A DNA stretch of 46,617 nucleotides, taken from IMG/VR virus record IMGVR_UViG_3300021600_000003, positions 83,249 through 129,865 of that record; one strand, given 5' to 3'. The notes under the pieces are model-generated. The model was not told where the DNA came from, ran no database searches, and saw nothing but the letters and a program-made list of their open reading frames with translations. The stretch is from a virus. Position 1 is the stretch's first letter. Each line of letters begins with the position of its first letter. Position numbers and translations under genes: made by a program. Shown piece by piece: positions 1-7,674 of this stretch.

Positions 1-2
1 AG

Positions 3-608
3 GATTCATACCATAAGACACTTGTTGACTACAATTTCAATCACATACCAATTACTGAGGACCGTTTGATTGAAGGAGGGATAGGTAAGTTTGATAGTTG
101 TGCTGCTGATTTATTGGAAACTGTAGATGATGTTTATATTCTTAAACAGGTAATATTAAGTAACTATAAGGATGTGTTCCCAAGTGAGGTTAATTCATAT
201 TGGTTGGAGGCTTATAAAGAGCTGATTGATGAAGGACATACATTCACAACCAAGACAATGAAAGATATACTTGGTATGGTGACTAGTGGACATGTTATTG
301 ATGCTTCACACTTCAAGGCACTGATAAATGCCGGATATGTATCTAATCCTCTTGAGGCTATATTCCAACACTTGGATTTTATATTCACTAGAGTTGCTGG
401 TCCATGTGAACAGGTACAACAAGTATTATCACGATTTGGTGATTTCAAGGTATATTTTGGTAAGATGGATTGCTATAAGGATATTAAGATAAAAGGTAAT
501 GAGATGTATATCAAGGATACATATGTAACCAAAACTCCTGCATATACAGCTACTAAATGTCTTATGGAGCATCCTGATGGAGTAAATCTAATTAGTTCAT
601 TATTATAA
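3..608 (+). CDS. Hypothetical phage protein, 5' end outside the window
   Basis: The frame is open to the left edge of the window, so this is the C-terminal part (about 201 residues) of a longer protein; an internal TTG near position 66 is probably not the start. The visible part is acidic to neutral and soluble, with no membrane segment and no motif I recognise. It ends about 110 bases before the next gene, and a small hairpin (GAGGT/ACCTC) lies just after the stop. The product is unknown. Confidence 0.75.
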   Translation, partial: DSYHKTLVDYNFNHIPITEDRLIEGGIGKFDSCAADLLETVDDVYILKQVILSNYKDVFPSEVNSYWLEAYKELIDEGHTFTTKTMKDILGMVTSGHVIDASHFKALINAGYVSNPLEAIFQHLDFIFTRVAGPCEQVQQVLSRFGDFKVYFGKMDCYKDIKIKGNEMYIKDTYVTKTPAYTATKCLMEHPDGVNLISSLL

Positions 609-722
609 TCACAACTGAGGTAGTGGTAGGAAACCTCATTAAATAAATCGTAAAAGCTTGTCAGGGAAGAAGTTGAACAAACCTGAATAAAAAAGAGAGT
701 AAACACACATAAATCATTGTAT

Positions 723-1361
723 ATGAAAGATTTAATGGAATTTGAAGACGTTAAGACAGCATTGTCTACCGTTGTATCCGAGTCAGATGTCAATAATGGC
801 ACTAACGGAATTGAGTTTTTAGCCTATTCTTACAGTAGAGATACTGTATATGACAAGAAGAAGGCAGAAAATCAGGTAAAGATGGCTAAAGCTATCCTAA
901 CTGGTGATCTAGAAGCTGCATCTGAGGTTCAGAAGCTAATGGATAATCCTGAACCAACCAAAGTGATCACTATTTGGAAGTTAATTGAACCACTCAAGAG
1001 GATAAGTGGTACAAAAATACTTCATGATGGTGATAAGACTTACCAATTGTCCATGGAAAATGTGGCATTAATACATATTCCTGAAGATTCTATCAGATTA
1101 GGTCTGATTGAAGCTGAAGAGACAGAAGAAGAAGCAGAAAATATCTATGGTAATAAGGTAAAGGTGTTAAGAATGCGTATTGTGAAGGGATTAATTGATG
1201 TAGCTGCACCTATTGTGGATAGAAATGAGAAGGAAATAATGCCAAAACGTGCATTTGTCACTCCAATTAGTTATCGTGCCATGCAAATTGCTGGTGAATT
1301 GATGTCTAGGGAGAGATTTGCAAAGAAACGTAGGTATGGATTTGATGAAATTGGTGGATAA
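723..1361 (+). CDS. Hypothetical protein, 212 aa
   Basis: The start is taken at the ATG at 723, because the in-frame TTG six bases upstream has no support. The protein is soluble, with an acidic middle (an EAEETEEEAE run near residue 140) and a basic C-terminus (RERFAKKRRYGF). No signal peptide, membrane segment or catalytic motif is visible. It lies between two other unrecognised soluble genes in the same direction, so they may form one transcription unit that ends at the terminator at 2103. Confidence 0.75.
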   Translation: MKDLMEFEDVKTALSTVVSESDVNNGTNGIEFLAYSYSRDTVYDKKKAENQVKMAKAILTGDLEAASEVQKLMDNPEPTKVITIWKLIEPLKRISGTKILHDGDKTYQLSMENVALIHIPEDSIRLGLIEAEETEEEAENIYGNKVKVLRMRIVKGLIDVAAPIVDRNEKEIMPKRAFVTPISYRAMQIAGELMSRERFAKKRRYGFDEIGG

Positions 1362-1405
1362 TCTACCTAAAGTAGTTATTCAAGTAAGGAGGATAACTAA
1401 TTAAT

Positions 1406-1462
1406 ACTCAATACAGTAGGTGATATGATAGTTATATATCATATTGCCTTCTGTGGTTGAGT
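1406..1462 (+). promoter_or_regulatory. Long imperfect hairpin upstream of the gene at 1541
   Basis: ACTCAA pairs with TTGAGT, CAG with CTG, AGG with CCT, and TATGATA with TATCATA, giving one long irregular hairpin in the gap between two genes. A GGAGG-like run lies just before it. It could be an RNA processing site or 5' UTR control element; no T-run follows, so it is not a standard terminator. Confidence 0.45.
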
Positions 1463-1540
1463 CTAAAAATTTTATATCACCAAGCAGGGCGAGAGGTAAG
1501 TGATTGTTATTTATATTTTTAAAAATTAAATGATTTTATC

Positions 1541-2080
1541 ATGTTAAACAAAGAAGACTTACTCAAGTTCACAAAGAATGTGGAGCTTGCAGTTACACTC
1601 GTGGAAGACGACTCATCTGATCGTACCGAAGTAAAGGTATTACATTTGGCAAATCCTGTTTCAGCAACTGGTTCTATTCCTACCTCTGAAGGATTGGAAA
1701 TGAAAGCTACATCTAATAAGGTGTATGTTGCTGCTGACGACATTGCTGAATTCCTCAAGGATGCTGAATCCAAAGATGGAGCAATCGTTTACAAAGGACA
1801 GATGCATTTGGATGTGTCAAAGCCTGCTGGTCGTCGTGATGCTAACGGTGATTATGTTATTACCAAGCCTGCTAAAATCTGGTTAACCAAAACCAAATTC
1901 AGCAGAAGTGGCGGTGCATTACGTACCGAATCACAAACCAGCCTGAATAACCTCATCAACAAAATGTTCAGTGGAAAAGGTCTCGATCTTACCTCTGAAG
2001 AGACAGCAAAGAAAGCTGATGAGCCTGTAAAGGTAACTGCAACAAGCAATAAGCCTGAAGCAGTTAAGGTAGGTGGATAA
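1541..2080 (+). CDS. Hypothetical soluble protein, 179 aa
   Basis: The ATG follows an A/T-rich leader. The protein is soluble, with an acidic N-terminal half and a Lys/Ala/Thr/Val-rich flexible C-terminus ending KVGG. The codon choice (more G/C at third positions) differs from the small accessory genes nearby, as is often seen for highly expressed phage proteins. A strong terminator follows directly. I do not recognise the family; an abundant early or virion-associated protein is possible but unproven. Confidence 0.8.
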   Translation: MLNKEDLLKFTKNVELAVTLVEDDSSDRTEVKVLHLANPVSATGSIPTSEGLEMKATSNKVYVAADDIAEFLKDAESKDGAIVYKGQMHLDVSKPAGRRDANGDYVITKPAKIWLTKTKFSRSGGALRTESQTSLNNLINKMFSGKGLDLTSEETAKKADEPVKVTATSNKPEAVKVGG

Positions 2081-2102
2081 TCGAAATTCCTCCTTAATAA
2101 AT

Positions 2103-2137
2103 AAAGACAGTTATGGTAATCATAGCTGTCTTTTTTT
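2103..2137 (+). terminator. Rho-independent terminator
   Basis: A 13-bp stem (AAAGACAGTTATG with CATAGCTGTCTTT, one G-T pair) and a GTAAT loop are followed by seven T residues. It closes the unit ending at 2080. Confidence 0.9.
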
Positions 2138-2141
2138 ATTT

Positions 2142-2720
2142 CTCCACCTTAGACAGCCGAATATGGCTTAGAACGCTTCGGTTTTGGGTGAGAATAGAGA
2201 GAATTTAGTTAATATTTCACTTCACCACATTTCTCTAACTGCTTGAAAATCAGTAGGTAGAAAATTTAGGTTTGGTGGAGTATATAACTATCTTACCAAC
2301 TAATGTACCTTATAGGGTTATTTAATTAATTAGATTGTTATCTTAAGTAACACCTTTGGTTTATTCTTTTTGGTGTTACAGCATTACTATACCACATAAA
2401 TAGGTAGAGACTTACTCTCTCTACTTATTTCTTTCTTCTTGGGTACAAAATTCACTGGACATAGTAGGTAAAGCTTATTTGAATACTCCTACATACTTAG
2501 TTGGCAGTATAAGTGACTGTAAACAGTGTACCAAGATGTGAATGGGGGCAAGTTTGTGCTGGGATAGGCCATCCTAGTGAAATCGGCAGGCCGTTCGGTT
2601 GCTGATCTTTCTTCTTGTCTCGGCTTTGCGTAGTTACTGAAAGAGAGCATTGTGTAAATATAGCACAGGCTATGCAGATGGAATAATTCTGTATAGGGCT
2701 CACAGATAATATGCTTAGCC
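2142..2720 (+). ncRNA. Candidate structured non-coding RNA locus, ~580 nt
   Basis: No convincing gene lies between 2081 and 2761. The stretch is full of pairing segments: CTCCACC (2142) with GGTGGAG (2274) enclosing AGAGAA/TTTCTCT and CCGAA/TTCGG; a perfect GTAACACC/GGTGTTAC hairpin (2347-2379); the repeated element at 2441-2532; and ATCGGCA with TGCTGAT near 2582-2606. The region is richer in G+C than the coding DNA around it. This organisation suggests one or more ornate phage RNAs; ends and number of transcripts are not determined. Confidence 0.5.
2441..2532 (+). ncRNA. Repeated ~80-nt RNA element, copy A
   Basis: This shares long identical blocks (ACTGGACATAGTAGG, CCTACATACTTAGTTGG, GTATAAGTGAC, TAAACAG) with a second copy at 6467-6540. 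In both, GTAGG pairs with CCTAC around a loop of different length and sequence, and ATAC(T) pairs with (A)GTAT. In this copy GGTAC (2442) also pairs with GTACC (2528), closing the element. Conserved stems with variable loops argue for a structured RNA. Confidence 0.6.
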
Positions 2721-2761
2721 ATTTTTTAGGTTTGTTTTCATCACAATATAAATGTATAAAC

Positions 2762-2995
2762 ATGGCAAAGATTATAAAACAATCAGATGACGTATTTAAT
2801 GGTAACCATCCGAATAACATTAATGAAGGGTATCAAACAACATCCTTTGGATGGGAGAAACCTGAACTGCCTGTTATTGGACAAGGATACAATTTTGGTA
2901 TACTTCGTACATCAACAGTTACAGAGATAATATCTCAAGATGATGAAGGATATATCTTTAAGACAGTAAATTCTACATATAAAGTAACCTATTAA
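2762..2995 (+). CDS. Hypothetical protein, 77 aa
   Basis: The ATG at 2762 (AAACATGGC) is chosen over upstream in-frame codons that lie inside the structured RNA region. The product is small and soluble, probably a beta-rich fold (the C-terminal half alternates Thr/Ile/Val with charged residues). It opens a run of small + strand genes with short gaps (2762-3821). No known family. Confidence 0.65.
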   Translation: MAKIIKQSDDVFNGNHPNNINEGYQTTSFGWEKPELPVIGQGYNFGILRTSTVTEIISQDDEGYIFKTVNSTYKVTY

Positions 2996-3012
2996 CCATT
3001 AAACTAATTACT

Positions 3013-3171
3013 ATGATTTATGGATATTGCACACGTGTGGGTAGAAAATTAAGAGTAGGTGATATTATTGTTACCAAAACTAATACTGTTCATTATTTTT
3101 GGACATTTCAGCAAAATGTTCAGAAATTTCCTTCTCTATCATACCTATTTAGGGTAAAATCTTTGAAATAA
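3013..3171 (+). CDS. Small hypothetical protein, 52 aa
   Basis: A short open frame begins MIYGYCTRVGRKLRVGD and ends FRVKSLK, 17 bases after the previous stop and 24 before the next start, which fits the local operon spacing. The VGDIIVT segment resembles the opening of the small SH3-like proteins found elsewhere in this window. The product is basic and unrecognised. Confidence 0.5.
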   Translation: MIYGYCTRVGRKLRVGDIIVTKTNTVHYFWTFQQNVQKFPSLSYLFRVKSLK

Positions 3172-3195
3172 TTATTCATTTTTAAAACATTAGCC

Positions 3196-3486
3196 ATGAA
3201 AGTAGGATCAATTGTTGTATGTCTCTATGTAGATGCATCAGAGGATAAGGATAAAGATATTAAATGGTTACCAGTAATGGATGAGAAAACACCATATATG
3301 ATTCGTTCTATTAAGAATAATTGTGCAAGTGGTAGTATTGGAGTATTATTTGAGGAAGGAGTTATTGGTCTTTTACCATCTGGAAGTGAATTACAGTTTC
3401 CCATTGAAAAAGTTAGAGAAATACTTCCTCCAGAGAATATTAGTGAGCAAATTGAGGAATTTATGAAACAACCCGTAACATCATGA
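3196..3486 (+). CDS. Small beta-rich phage protein, paralogue of the 19302 gene
   Basis: The 96-residue product starts MKVGSIVV and contains DEKTPYMIR, then FEEGVIGLLPSG and ILPPENISEQIEEF. The gene at 19302-19595 has the same blocks in the same order, so the two are paralogues about 16 kb apart. Such short proteins are often SH3-like or Tudor-like folds in phages; the function is unknown. Its stop overlaps the next start by four bases (ATGA), implying coupled translation. Confidence 0.75.
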   Translation: MKVGSIVVCLYVDASEDKDKDIKWLPVMDEKTPYMIRSIKNNCASGSIGVLFEEGVIGLLPSGSELQFPIEKVREILPPENISEQIEEFMKQPVTS

Positions 3487-3821
3487 AAAATATGATATTG
3501 GGTTTCTATCATGTAATAACAAATAAGCGTACTAAGTACAACGCTTCTTCATATCCATTTTTCTCTAACTCTATATTAAATAATACTGACTTAATTATTG
3601 TAGATAATATATGTAAAGGTAAGCCTAATACTGTATTAGAAACTGTTAGGTTAGCCTTAGAAAAATGTGATAAATGTTATTTTATATTGGATGATGTAAA
3701 ATTTCCATTGGATTTCTCACAATCATATACATGTAAAGAATTACATTGTGTTCTCTCAAATCCTCAGTTTTTTGAAAAGACAGTCTTCATTCTTAATAAT
3801 GAAGTATTAAATACTTGGTAA
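3483..3821 (+). CDS. Hypothetical protein, 112 aa
   Basis: This starts within the ATGA overlap with the previous gene. It is a small soluble protein with two short Cys-containing segments (ALEKCDKCYF and YTCKELHCVL), which could bind metal but do not match a known zinc motif. Its stop codon lies inside the first stem of the large structured RNA that follows. No family is recognised. Confidence 0.65.
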   Translation: MKNMILGFYHVITNKRTKYNASSYPFFSNSILNNTDLIIVDNICKGKPNTVLETVRLALEKCDKCYFILDDVKFPLDFSQSYTCKELHCVLSNPQFFEKTVFILNNEVLNTW

Positions 3822-4500
3822 CCCCTCCGGTTTATATGAAAGAGTCATAGCTTTCGTGTGATAGGGGTTACCATCTCTAAGGTTAAACATACCAATGAGG
3901 TATATCCTCTCGAGAATGTTTTCAATTAAACCTTAACAAGCCTGTGGGGCTAGTATATCATTCATTATCTATAACTATGTAGGAATACGTAGGAGCTTTT
4001 GCAAGCTTTAAGATATGTAATTAACGTAAATATCCTTATCTACGTGATAAGAATAAAAATGCAATACGTAATGATAACTTAGTGCAGACGTAAAAATCAG
4101 GCAGAGTTCCGATTAAGCATGGTAGCTTTAATTGGTTATCCTCTAACGACGTAAGTTGTTAAAATACTACCACCCAGTGCCTACAAAACGATCGCACTGA
4201 ACACTTAGGTTTATCGGATTCCTAATTACAGAGAGTGGCCGCATGACAAGTTTTGACAGACTTTAAGTCTCTAACTTGCTGATGGCAATAAGCTCTCAAG
4301 TCTTTTAAGGAGAATGGTGTTACTCTCATACATGAACCGTGTATGTATTAAAAGATTTACTCATGTGGTGACATATGAGGCACGCAAAGTAGGAATGGTC
4401 ATCCTCAACGTCCTTATTAAACGGAACTTTACCTAAAACAAACAGGTATTGACTGCAATTATGTCTTTCCTTAATGGCTTTACAGAAACCGTTAGCCATT
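3817..4500 (+). ncRNA. Candidate large ornate RNA, ~680 nt
   Basis: The stretch between the genes at 3821 and 4531 has no supportable ORF but many paired segments in series: a perfect 10-bp GGTAACCCCT/AGGGGTTACC stem (3817-3872) with an inner GAAAG/CTTTC; TAAGGTT with AACCTTA; AGCTT-TTGC-AAGCT; CTTATC-TACGT-GATAAG; TGGTAG with CTACCA enclosing two smaller hairpins; CAGTGC/GCACTG; CAAGTT/AACTTG; ATACAT/GTATGTAT; and AATGGCT/AGCCATT near 4473-4500. Size and density of helices recall the large phage RNA classes GOLLD and ROOL, but membership cannot be shown by eye. Confidence 0.55.
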
Positions 4501-4530
4501 CTCAAAATCATTAATCATTAAAAAGTAAAA

Positions 4531-4932
4531 ATGAAAAAATTCCTTTTACTGATTGCTATTACTATTGGCATAGCACAGTTATCCCAAGCACAAACAATTT
4601 ACAAGGTATCTCAATCATCAATATCTCATTATAACTATTCCACTCAATCATGGATAGAAGATAATAGATATTATCCTGACAATATGTCACTTATCATGAA
4701 TGGTATGGACATTACAGTTGATGCTAAGAATCCTGTATACCTACGTTTAAAAACTAATAAAGCAACAACCTATCACAATGGTGATCCTGTACTTAATTAC
4801 GAAGGTATGATGGATGGTGTAATAGTATCCGTAAAATTCTATATGGATAGTGAAGGTGCATTTACAGATATGTGCATCTTTAAAAATACACGAGCTGGAG
4901 GATATATCTGTTTGGATTATCGAATAAACTAA
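4531..4932 (+). CDS. Secreted/periplasmic small protein, 133 aa
   Basis: The N-terminus MKKFLLLIAITIGIAQLSQAQ is a clear Sec signal peptide with cleavage before Gln, a pattern common in Bacteroidetes. The mature part of about 113 residues is rich in Tyr, Asn and Ser and predicted beta, with two Cys near the C-terminus (MCIFKN and YICLDY) that could form a disulfide. It follows directly on the large RNA locus. No homologue is recognised; a role at the host envelope, such as superinfection exclusion, is only an inference. Confidence 0.75.
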   Translation: MKKFLLLIAITIGIAQLSQAQTIYKVSQSSISHYNYSTQSWIEDNRYYPDNMSLIMNGMDITVDAKNPVYLRLKTNKATTYHNGDPVLNYEGMMDGVIVSVKFYMDSEGAFTDMCIFKNTRAGGYICLDYRIN

Positions 4933-4937
4933 TTTAC

Positions 4938-5090
4938 GTACAGAAAGGACGACAACCTATCTACACCTTATCGAGGGTGCGAAGTAGATGGGATGCAGGA
5001 GAAACGCATTCTGCAATTGTGTTGTCCCTTCTGTACTATTAAGAAAGAATATTATAGCTTAACTATGATCCCCCAAAAAGGGAGTAGTTA
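4938..5090 (+). ncRNA. Structured RNA after the secreted protein gene
   Basis: GTACAGAA..GG..AC..AAC (4938) pairs with GTTGTCCCTTCTGTAC (ending 5036), enclosing ATCTAC/GTAGAT with an inner CACC/GGGTG, and a TGCAG/CTGCA arm, so the fold is multibranched. A second hairpin TAACTA/TAGTTA follows (5060-5090). The phrase GAAAGGACGACA also occurs at 7830 in another candidate RNA. The unit is followed by a terminator at 5181. Confidence 0.5.
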
Positions 5091-5180
5091 GGACAAGTAG
5101 AGTATAAATAGTAGCTTATAGCAGCTTGAGGAATCTCTCTGTAATATTTCTAATTAATTTCCCCCATCTACTAACTAACT

Positions 5181-5228
5181 GGAGGACTGTCTGGTATATT
5201 TTGATTTAGACAGTTCCTCCTTTATTTT
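5181..5228 (+). terminator. Rho-independent terminator
   Basis: GGAGGA-CTGTCT pairs with AGACAG-TTCCTCC around an A/T-rich loop and is followed by TTTATTTT. It ends the transcript carrying the structured RNA at 4938. Confidence 0.85.
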
Positions 5229-5244
5229 AAAAATATTCTGGGAT

Positions 5245-5279
5245 GGGAACCTCTAGCTCTTAAATGGGCAGGGGTTCTC
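5245..5279 (+). promoter_or_regulatory. Hairpin in the leader of the small membrane gene
   Basis: GGGAACCTCT pairs with AGGGGTTCTC (10 bp with wobbles), ending about 20 bases before the ATG at 5299. No T-run follows, so a leader control structure is more likely than a terminator. Confidence 0.4.
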
Positions 5280-5298
5280 TCCTATTAAAAATAAATGT

Positions 5299-5475
5299 AT
5301 GAAAAATTTTATAATAAATATATTTAATACTTTCTTAGGAATCATACTTATTATCTTCTCTATTCCACATGCATTATTTGCTGCTATTAAAGCACTTTAT
5401 CGTAGGGATTATAGTTGTTTTGAGAAGCCAATGGGTGATTTACTAGATGTATTAGAGGAAATCATTGAAAACTAA
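5299..5475 (+). CDS. Small membrane protein, 58 aa
   Basis: The short frame begins MKNFIINIFNTFLGIILIIF; residues 4-30 form one hydrophobic segment, followed by RRDYSCFEKP and an acidic tail ending IEEIIEN-like (VLEEIIEN). An alternative ATG lies four bases earlier in another frame and does not give this protein. The next gene starts 27 bases after the stop. It is probably an inner-membrane peptide of unknown role. Confidence 0.6.
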   Translation: MKNFIINIFNTFLGIILIIFSIPHALFAAIKALYRRDYSCFEKPMGDLLDVLEEIIEN

Positions 5476-5502
5476 TTATTCACAATTCTAAAACTAAACA
5501 CC

Positions 5503-6210
5503 ATGGGTGAGTTAAAGAAAAAATGCACGGTAGTAATGCTACCTACTAATAAATTATTAAGAGCAGGTCAACTTGCTATTGATTTAAAACATAATACCTT
5601 AGTTAAATCAAACTTTGGATTAAAAGTTAAAGAGAGTTCTGTTTCTCCACAACATCTATATATCTGCTTTCAAGAGGAGATAAAAGAAGGAGATTGGTTC
5701 TTATCTGATGATAGAAATCATATAAATGATGTTCCAATATATCGTGTAGAACAATGTATTAAAATTGAAAATGAATGGGTATATGGTTCTATTGATAAAA
5801 TGGGACAAGGGTATAATCCTGATTGGTCTAGTAAAATAATAGCTACTACAGATAGTTCATTAACTATTGGTGCTGAAAAAGCTGGTGAAAATGTATGGCA
5901 CAATCCTTTACCAAGTATATCAGAAGCTTTTATCCAGAAGTACACAGAAATGTACAATAAAGGACAACAGATAAAAGAGGTAATGGTTGAATATTATGAG
6001 ACTTGTGGTATGACAGGAGATGTAAAACAATTAGGCATTCTCATTCCAAAACTTCGTAACAACGAAATCATCATCAGCAAATGCAAAGATACTTGGAATA
6101 GAGAAGAAGTTGAGAAACATTTATCTAACTATGGTGCTGATGTAGCTTATGCTGTACAAAATAAAAAATCAATTCCATATTATGTGGAGTGGTTTGAACA
6201 ACATTTTTAA
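5503..6210 (+). CDS. Conserved-type phage hypothetical protein, 235 aa
   Basis: A soluble protein with a beta-rich N-terminal half and the phrase KIIATTDSSL near residues 110-119, a motif I recall from many hypothetical proteins of Bacteroidetes phages and prophages. The C-terminal third is helical (AFIQKYTEMYNKG onwards). No catalytic site is evident. It sits between two small membrane-protein genes. Confidence 0.75.
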   Translation: MGELKKKCTVVMLPTNKLLRAGQLAIDLKHNTLVKSNFGLKVKESSVSPQHLYICFQEEIKEGDWFLSDDRNHINDVPIYRVEQCIKIENEWVYGSIDKMGQGYNPDWSSKIIATTDSSLTIGAEKAGENVWHNPLPSISEAFIQKYTEMYNKGQQIKEVMVEYYETCGMTGDVKQLGILIPKLRNNEIIISKCKDTWNREEVEKHLSNYGADVAYAVQNKKSIPYYVEWFEQHF

Positions 6211-6227
6211 TTGAAAATCAACTAGTT

Positions 6228-6464
6228 ATGAAAAAAATAGCGTTTCAACTTTTAATTAGCTTAGTTTTAAGCTTTTTAATATTACCATTAGCTTGGATAC
6301 CTGAATCAGTTACCATTAAAGCAAAAGGTACCCCAACAGTATTCTATCCATTCTATGAGTATTGGCAAATGGCTGGCATATATCTTATGGCTATATGTAG
6401 TGGTTTTTGGATAGTAGAACAGTCTGGGAAGCTTTATGATAATTGGAAAGAGAGAAATCTTTGA
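6228..6464 (+). CDS. Small membrane protein, 78 aa
   Basis: Two hydrophobic segments (about residues 5-22 and 44-62) are separated by a short polar loop with ESVTIKAKGTPT. Both ends are probably on the same side of the membrane. It starts 18 bases after the previous stop and ends three bases before the repeated RNA element at 6467. The function is unknown. Confidence 0.65.
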   Translation: MKKIAFQLLISLVLSFLILPLAWIPESVTIKAKGTPTVFYPFYEYWQMAGIYLMAICSGFWIVEQSGKLYDNWKERNL

Positions 6465-6466
6465 TA

Positions 6467-6540
6467 GGGTGCAAAATTAACTGGACATAGTAGGACAACC
6501 CTACATACTTAGTTGGTGGTATAAGTGACCATAAACAGCT
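6467..6540 (+). ncRNA. Repeated ~80-nt RNA element, copy B
   Basis: This second copy of the element at 2441 keeps the blocks ACTGGACATAGTAGG, CCTACATACTTAGTTGG, GTATAAGTGACC and ATAAACAG, but the loop between GTAGG and CCTAC is only five bases (ACAAC) instead of about twenty. It lies immediately after a membrane protein gene. Confidence 0.6.
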
Positions 6541-6794
6541 TACCTAATCATTCCCCAATGCATTCTCACGTGGATATAAGCATCAATAGCAGAGATTCCC
6601 AATTTAGGGTGCCATTCTGTGAGATGTAAAACCACCTGATTAAGACTATAGTGGTAAGGCAAAGAGTCCTTATCTGATTTCTTAATCAGCTCCCAAGGGT
6701 GATCAGTTGTAATATAAGGAAGGCTCTGAAATAAACCATTTAATGAGCAAAACAAAGAACTTTGTTGGTAAAAGTTCATCCTACAAGTACACAA
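6540..6794 (-). CDS. Possible minus-strand gene, 84 aa
   Basis: The translation reads like a real protein rather than a shadow: it contains DHPWELIKKSDKDSL, then HLTEWHPKLGISAIDAY and ends HVRMHWGMIR, and there is no competing + strand gene. It would be one of very few minus-strand genes. The start (6794, or the internal Met at residue 6) has no visible promoter. It could also be a remnant or chance frame in an RNA region. Confidence 0.3.
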   Translation of the reverse strand: MCTCRMNFYQQSSLFCSLNGLFQSLPYITTDHPWELIKKSDKDSLPYHYSLNQVVLHLTEWHPKLGISAIDAYIHVRMHWGMIR

Positions 6795-6932
6795 TAAAAG
6801 TGGAAATATATTACAACTGAGTGCAGAGGGATTTTTAAATGTGCAGAGTAGGGTTAATATAAGAGTTGCAAATCTTATGTTATTACAATCATTGCTGAAA
6901 ACCTACAGTGCCTTGTACTTAAAATAGTTGCA

Positions 6933-7022
6933 ATGAAGCAAGTAAAAGCTAACAATGGAGAGTTTTGTTATAGGGATGCTAATACCTATAATGTTTGTAC
7001 CAAATTTTACAAAAACTTATAA
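6933..7022 (+). CDS. Possible micro-ORF, 29 aa
   Basis: A short frame (MKQVKANNGEFCYRDA then NTYNVCTKFYKNL) lies in an otherwise gene-poor stretch after 6800. Its composition fits a phage peptide, but nothing beyond its being open supports it. Confidence 0.22.
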   Translation: MKQVKANNGEFCYRDANTYNVCTKFYKNL

Positions 7023-7062
7023 TTAGCATTAATGCATCATTTGGATTCAAAAAATACAAAAC

Positions 7063-7206
7063 ATGATAAAGTTTATCTTAAAATACTGGATAGAGATTGT
7101 TATGCTTATATGCTTTGCACTTATAATGTGTGCATGCACACCAAGATATATCTCTGTAGAAAATGCTGCAAATGGCAAAGCCAAATGTGGTCAATGGGTA
7201 CGTTAA
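7063..7206 (+). CDS. Small lipoprotein-like or membrane peptide, 47 aa
   Basis: This reads MIKFILKYWIEIVML then ICFALIMCACTPRYIS and ends GKAKCGQWVR. The hydrophobic segment followed by CAC-TPR resembles a lipoprotein signal with Cys after Ala, though the lipobox is not perfect. The overlapping frame that starts at 7032 gives a Cys/His-rich, less plausible protein, so this frame is preferred. The next gene begins 17 bases downstream. Confidence 0.5.
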   Translation: MIKFILKYWIEIVMLICFALIMCACTPRYISVENAANGKAKCGQWVR

Positions 7207-7223
7207 TTCTTAAAAACAAACAT

Positions 7224-7418
7224 ATGAGCAAAAATCATCCCGCACTTCGTACTTGGGACGAAGTAAAAGTAACTCGTGGTAAGCTTCGTGGTAAGCTAAC
7301 AGATGAATTGGTTAGAGAAATCTGGCCTTCTAGTACAATAAAAGTAAATAATACCAATATTGATCCATCACATATTCATCCCACAGGGCTTAAGAAACCC
7401 ATTATTAAAGTTCGTTAA
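7224..7418 (+). CDS. Small basic protein, 64 aa
   Basis: The start is the ATG at 7224, not the upstream in-frame codons that overlap the lipoprotein-like gene. It begins MSKNHPALRTWDEVKV and contains TRGKLRGKLTDELVREIW. It is basic and soluble, perhaps nucleic-acid binding, but no known fold is recognised. Confidence 0.6.
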   Translation: MSKNHPALRTWDEVKVTRGKLRGKLTDELVREIWPSSTIKVNNTNIDPSHIHPTGLKKPIIKVR

Positions 7419-7489
7419 GAGTGCTATTTTTCACACTCCTACATAAAGTGTTTATACACAGTTATCTAGGAGTTTTTAAAACAAATACT

Positions 7490-7672
7490 ATGAAGTTATT
7501 TCTTAGTGGATTATTATGTCGTTTAAGTCATCGTATTAAAATGACACAAAAATCTTTATTTATTGATATGGTTACACGCCAAAGAGTGCATCAATATGAA
7601 TGTAAGAAGTGTGGTTCTTTTATGTCTACACATTCTCGAATATCATATCGTGCATACTGGCCAATCAAATAA
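7490..7672 (+). CDS. Small zinc-ribbon-like protein, 60 aa
   Basis: The ATG at 7490 follows an A-rich leader; earlier in-frame codons from 7421 would add a less likely extension. The product is basic and has one Cys-x2-Cys pair (YECKKCGSF) near residue 42, as in half of a zinc ribbon, and a third Cys near residue 10. The partner ligands of a full zinc site are not obvious. Confidence 0.55.
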   Translation: MKLFLSGLLCRLSHRIKMTQKSLFIDMVTRQRVHQYECKKCGSFMSTHSRISYRAYWPIK

Positions 7673-7674
7673 TT

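Noticed and set aside
2489-2820. Two overlapping minus-strand frames of 77 and 107 codons
   Set aside because: They overlap the structured RNA and the start of the + strand gene at 2762, and neither looks like a real protein.
4326-4511. 61-codon minus-strand frame
   Set aside because: It lies inside the structured RNA region and its sequence is explained by hairpins; the composition is not protein-like.
7032-7223. N-terminal extension of the small basic protein from ATG 7032
   Set aside because: The extension is Cys/His/Lys-rich and overlaps a better lipoprotein-like frame at 7063; the start at 7224 has a proper A-rich leader.
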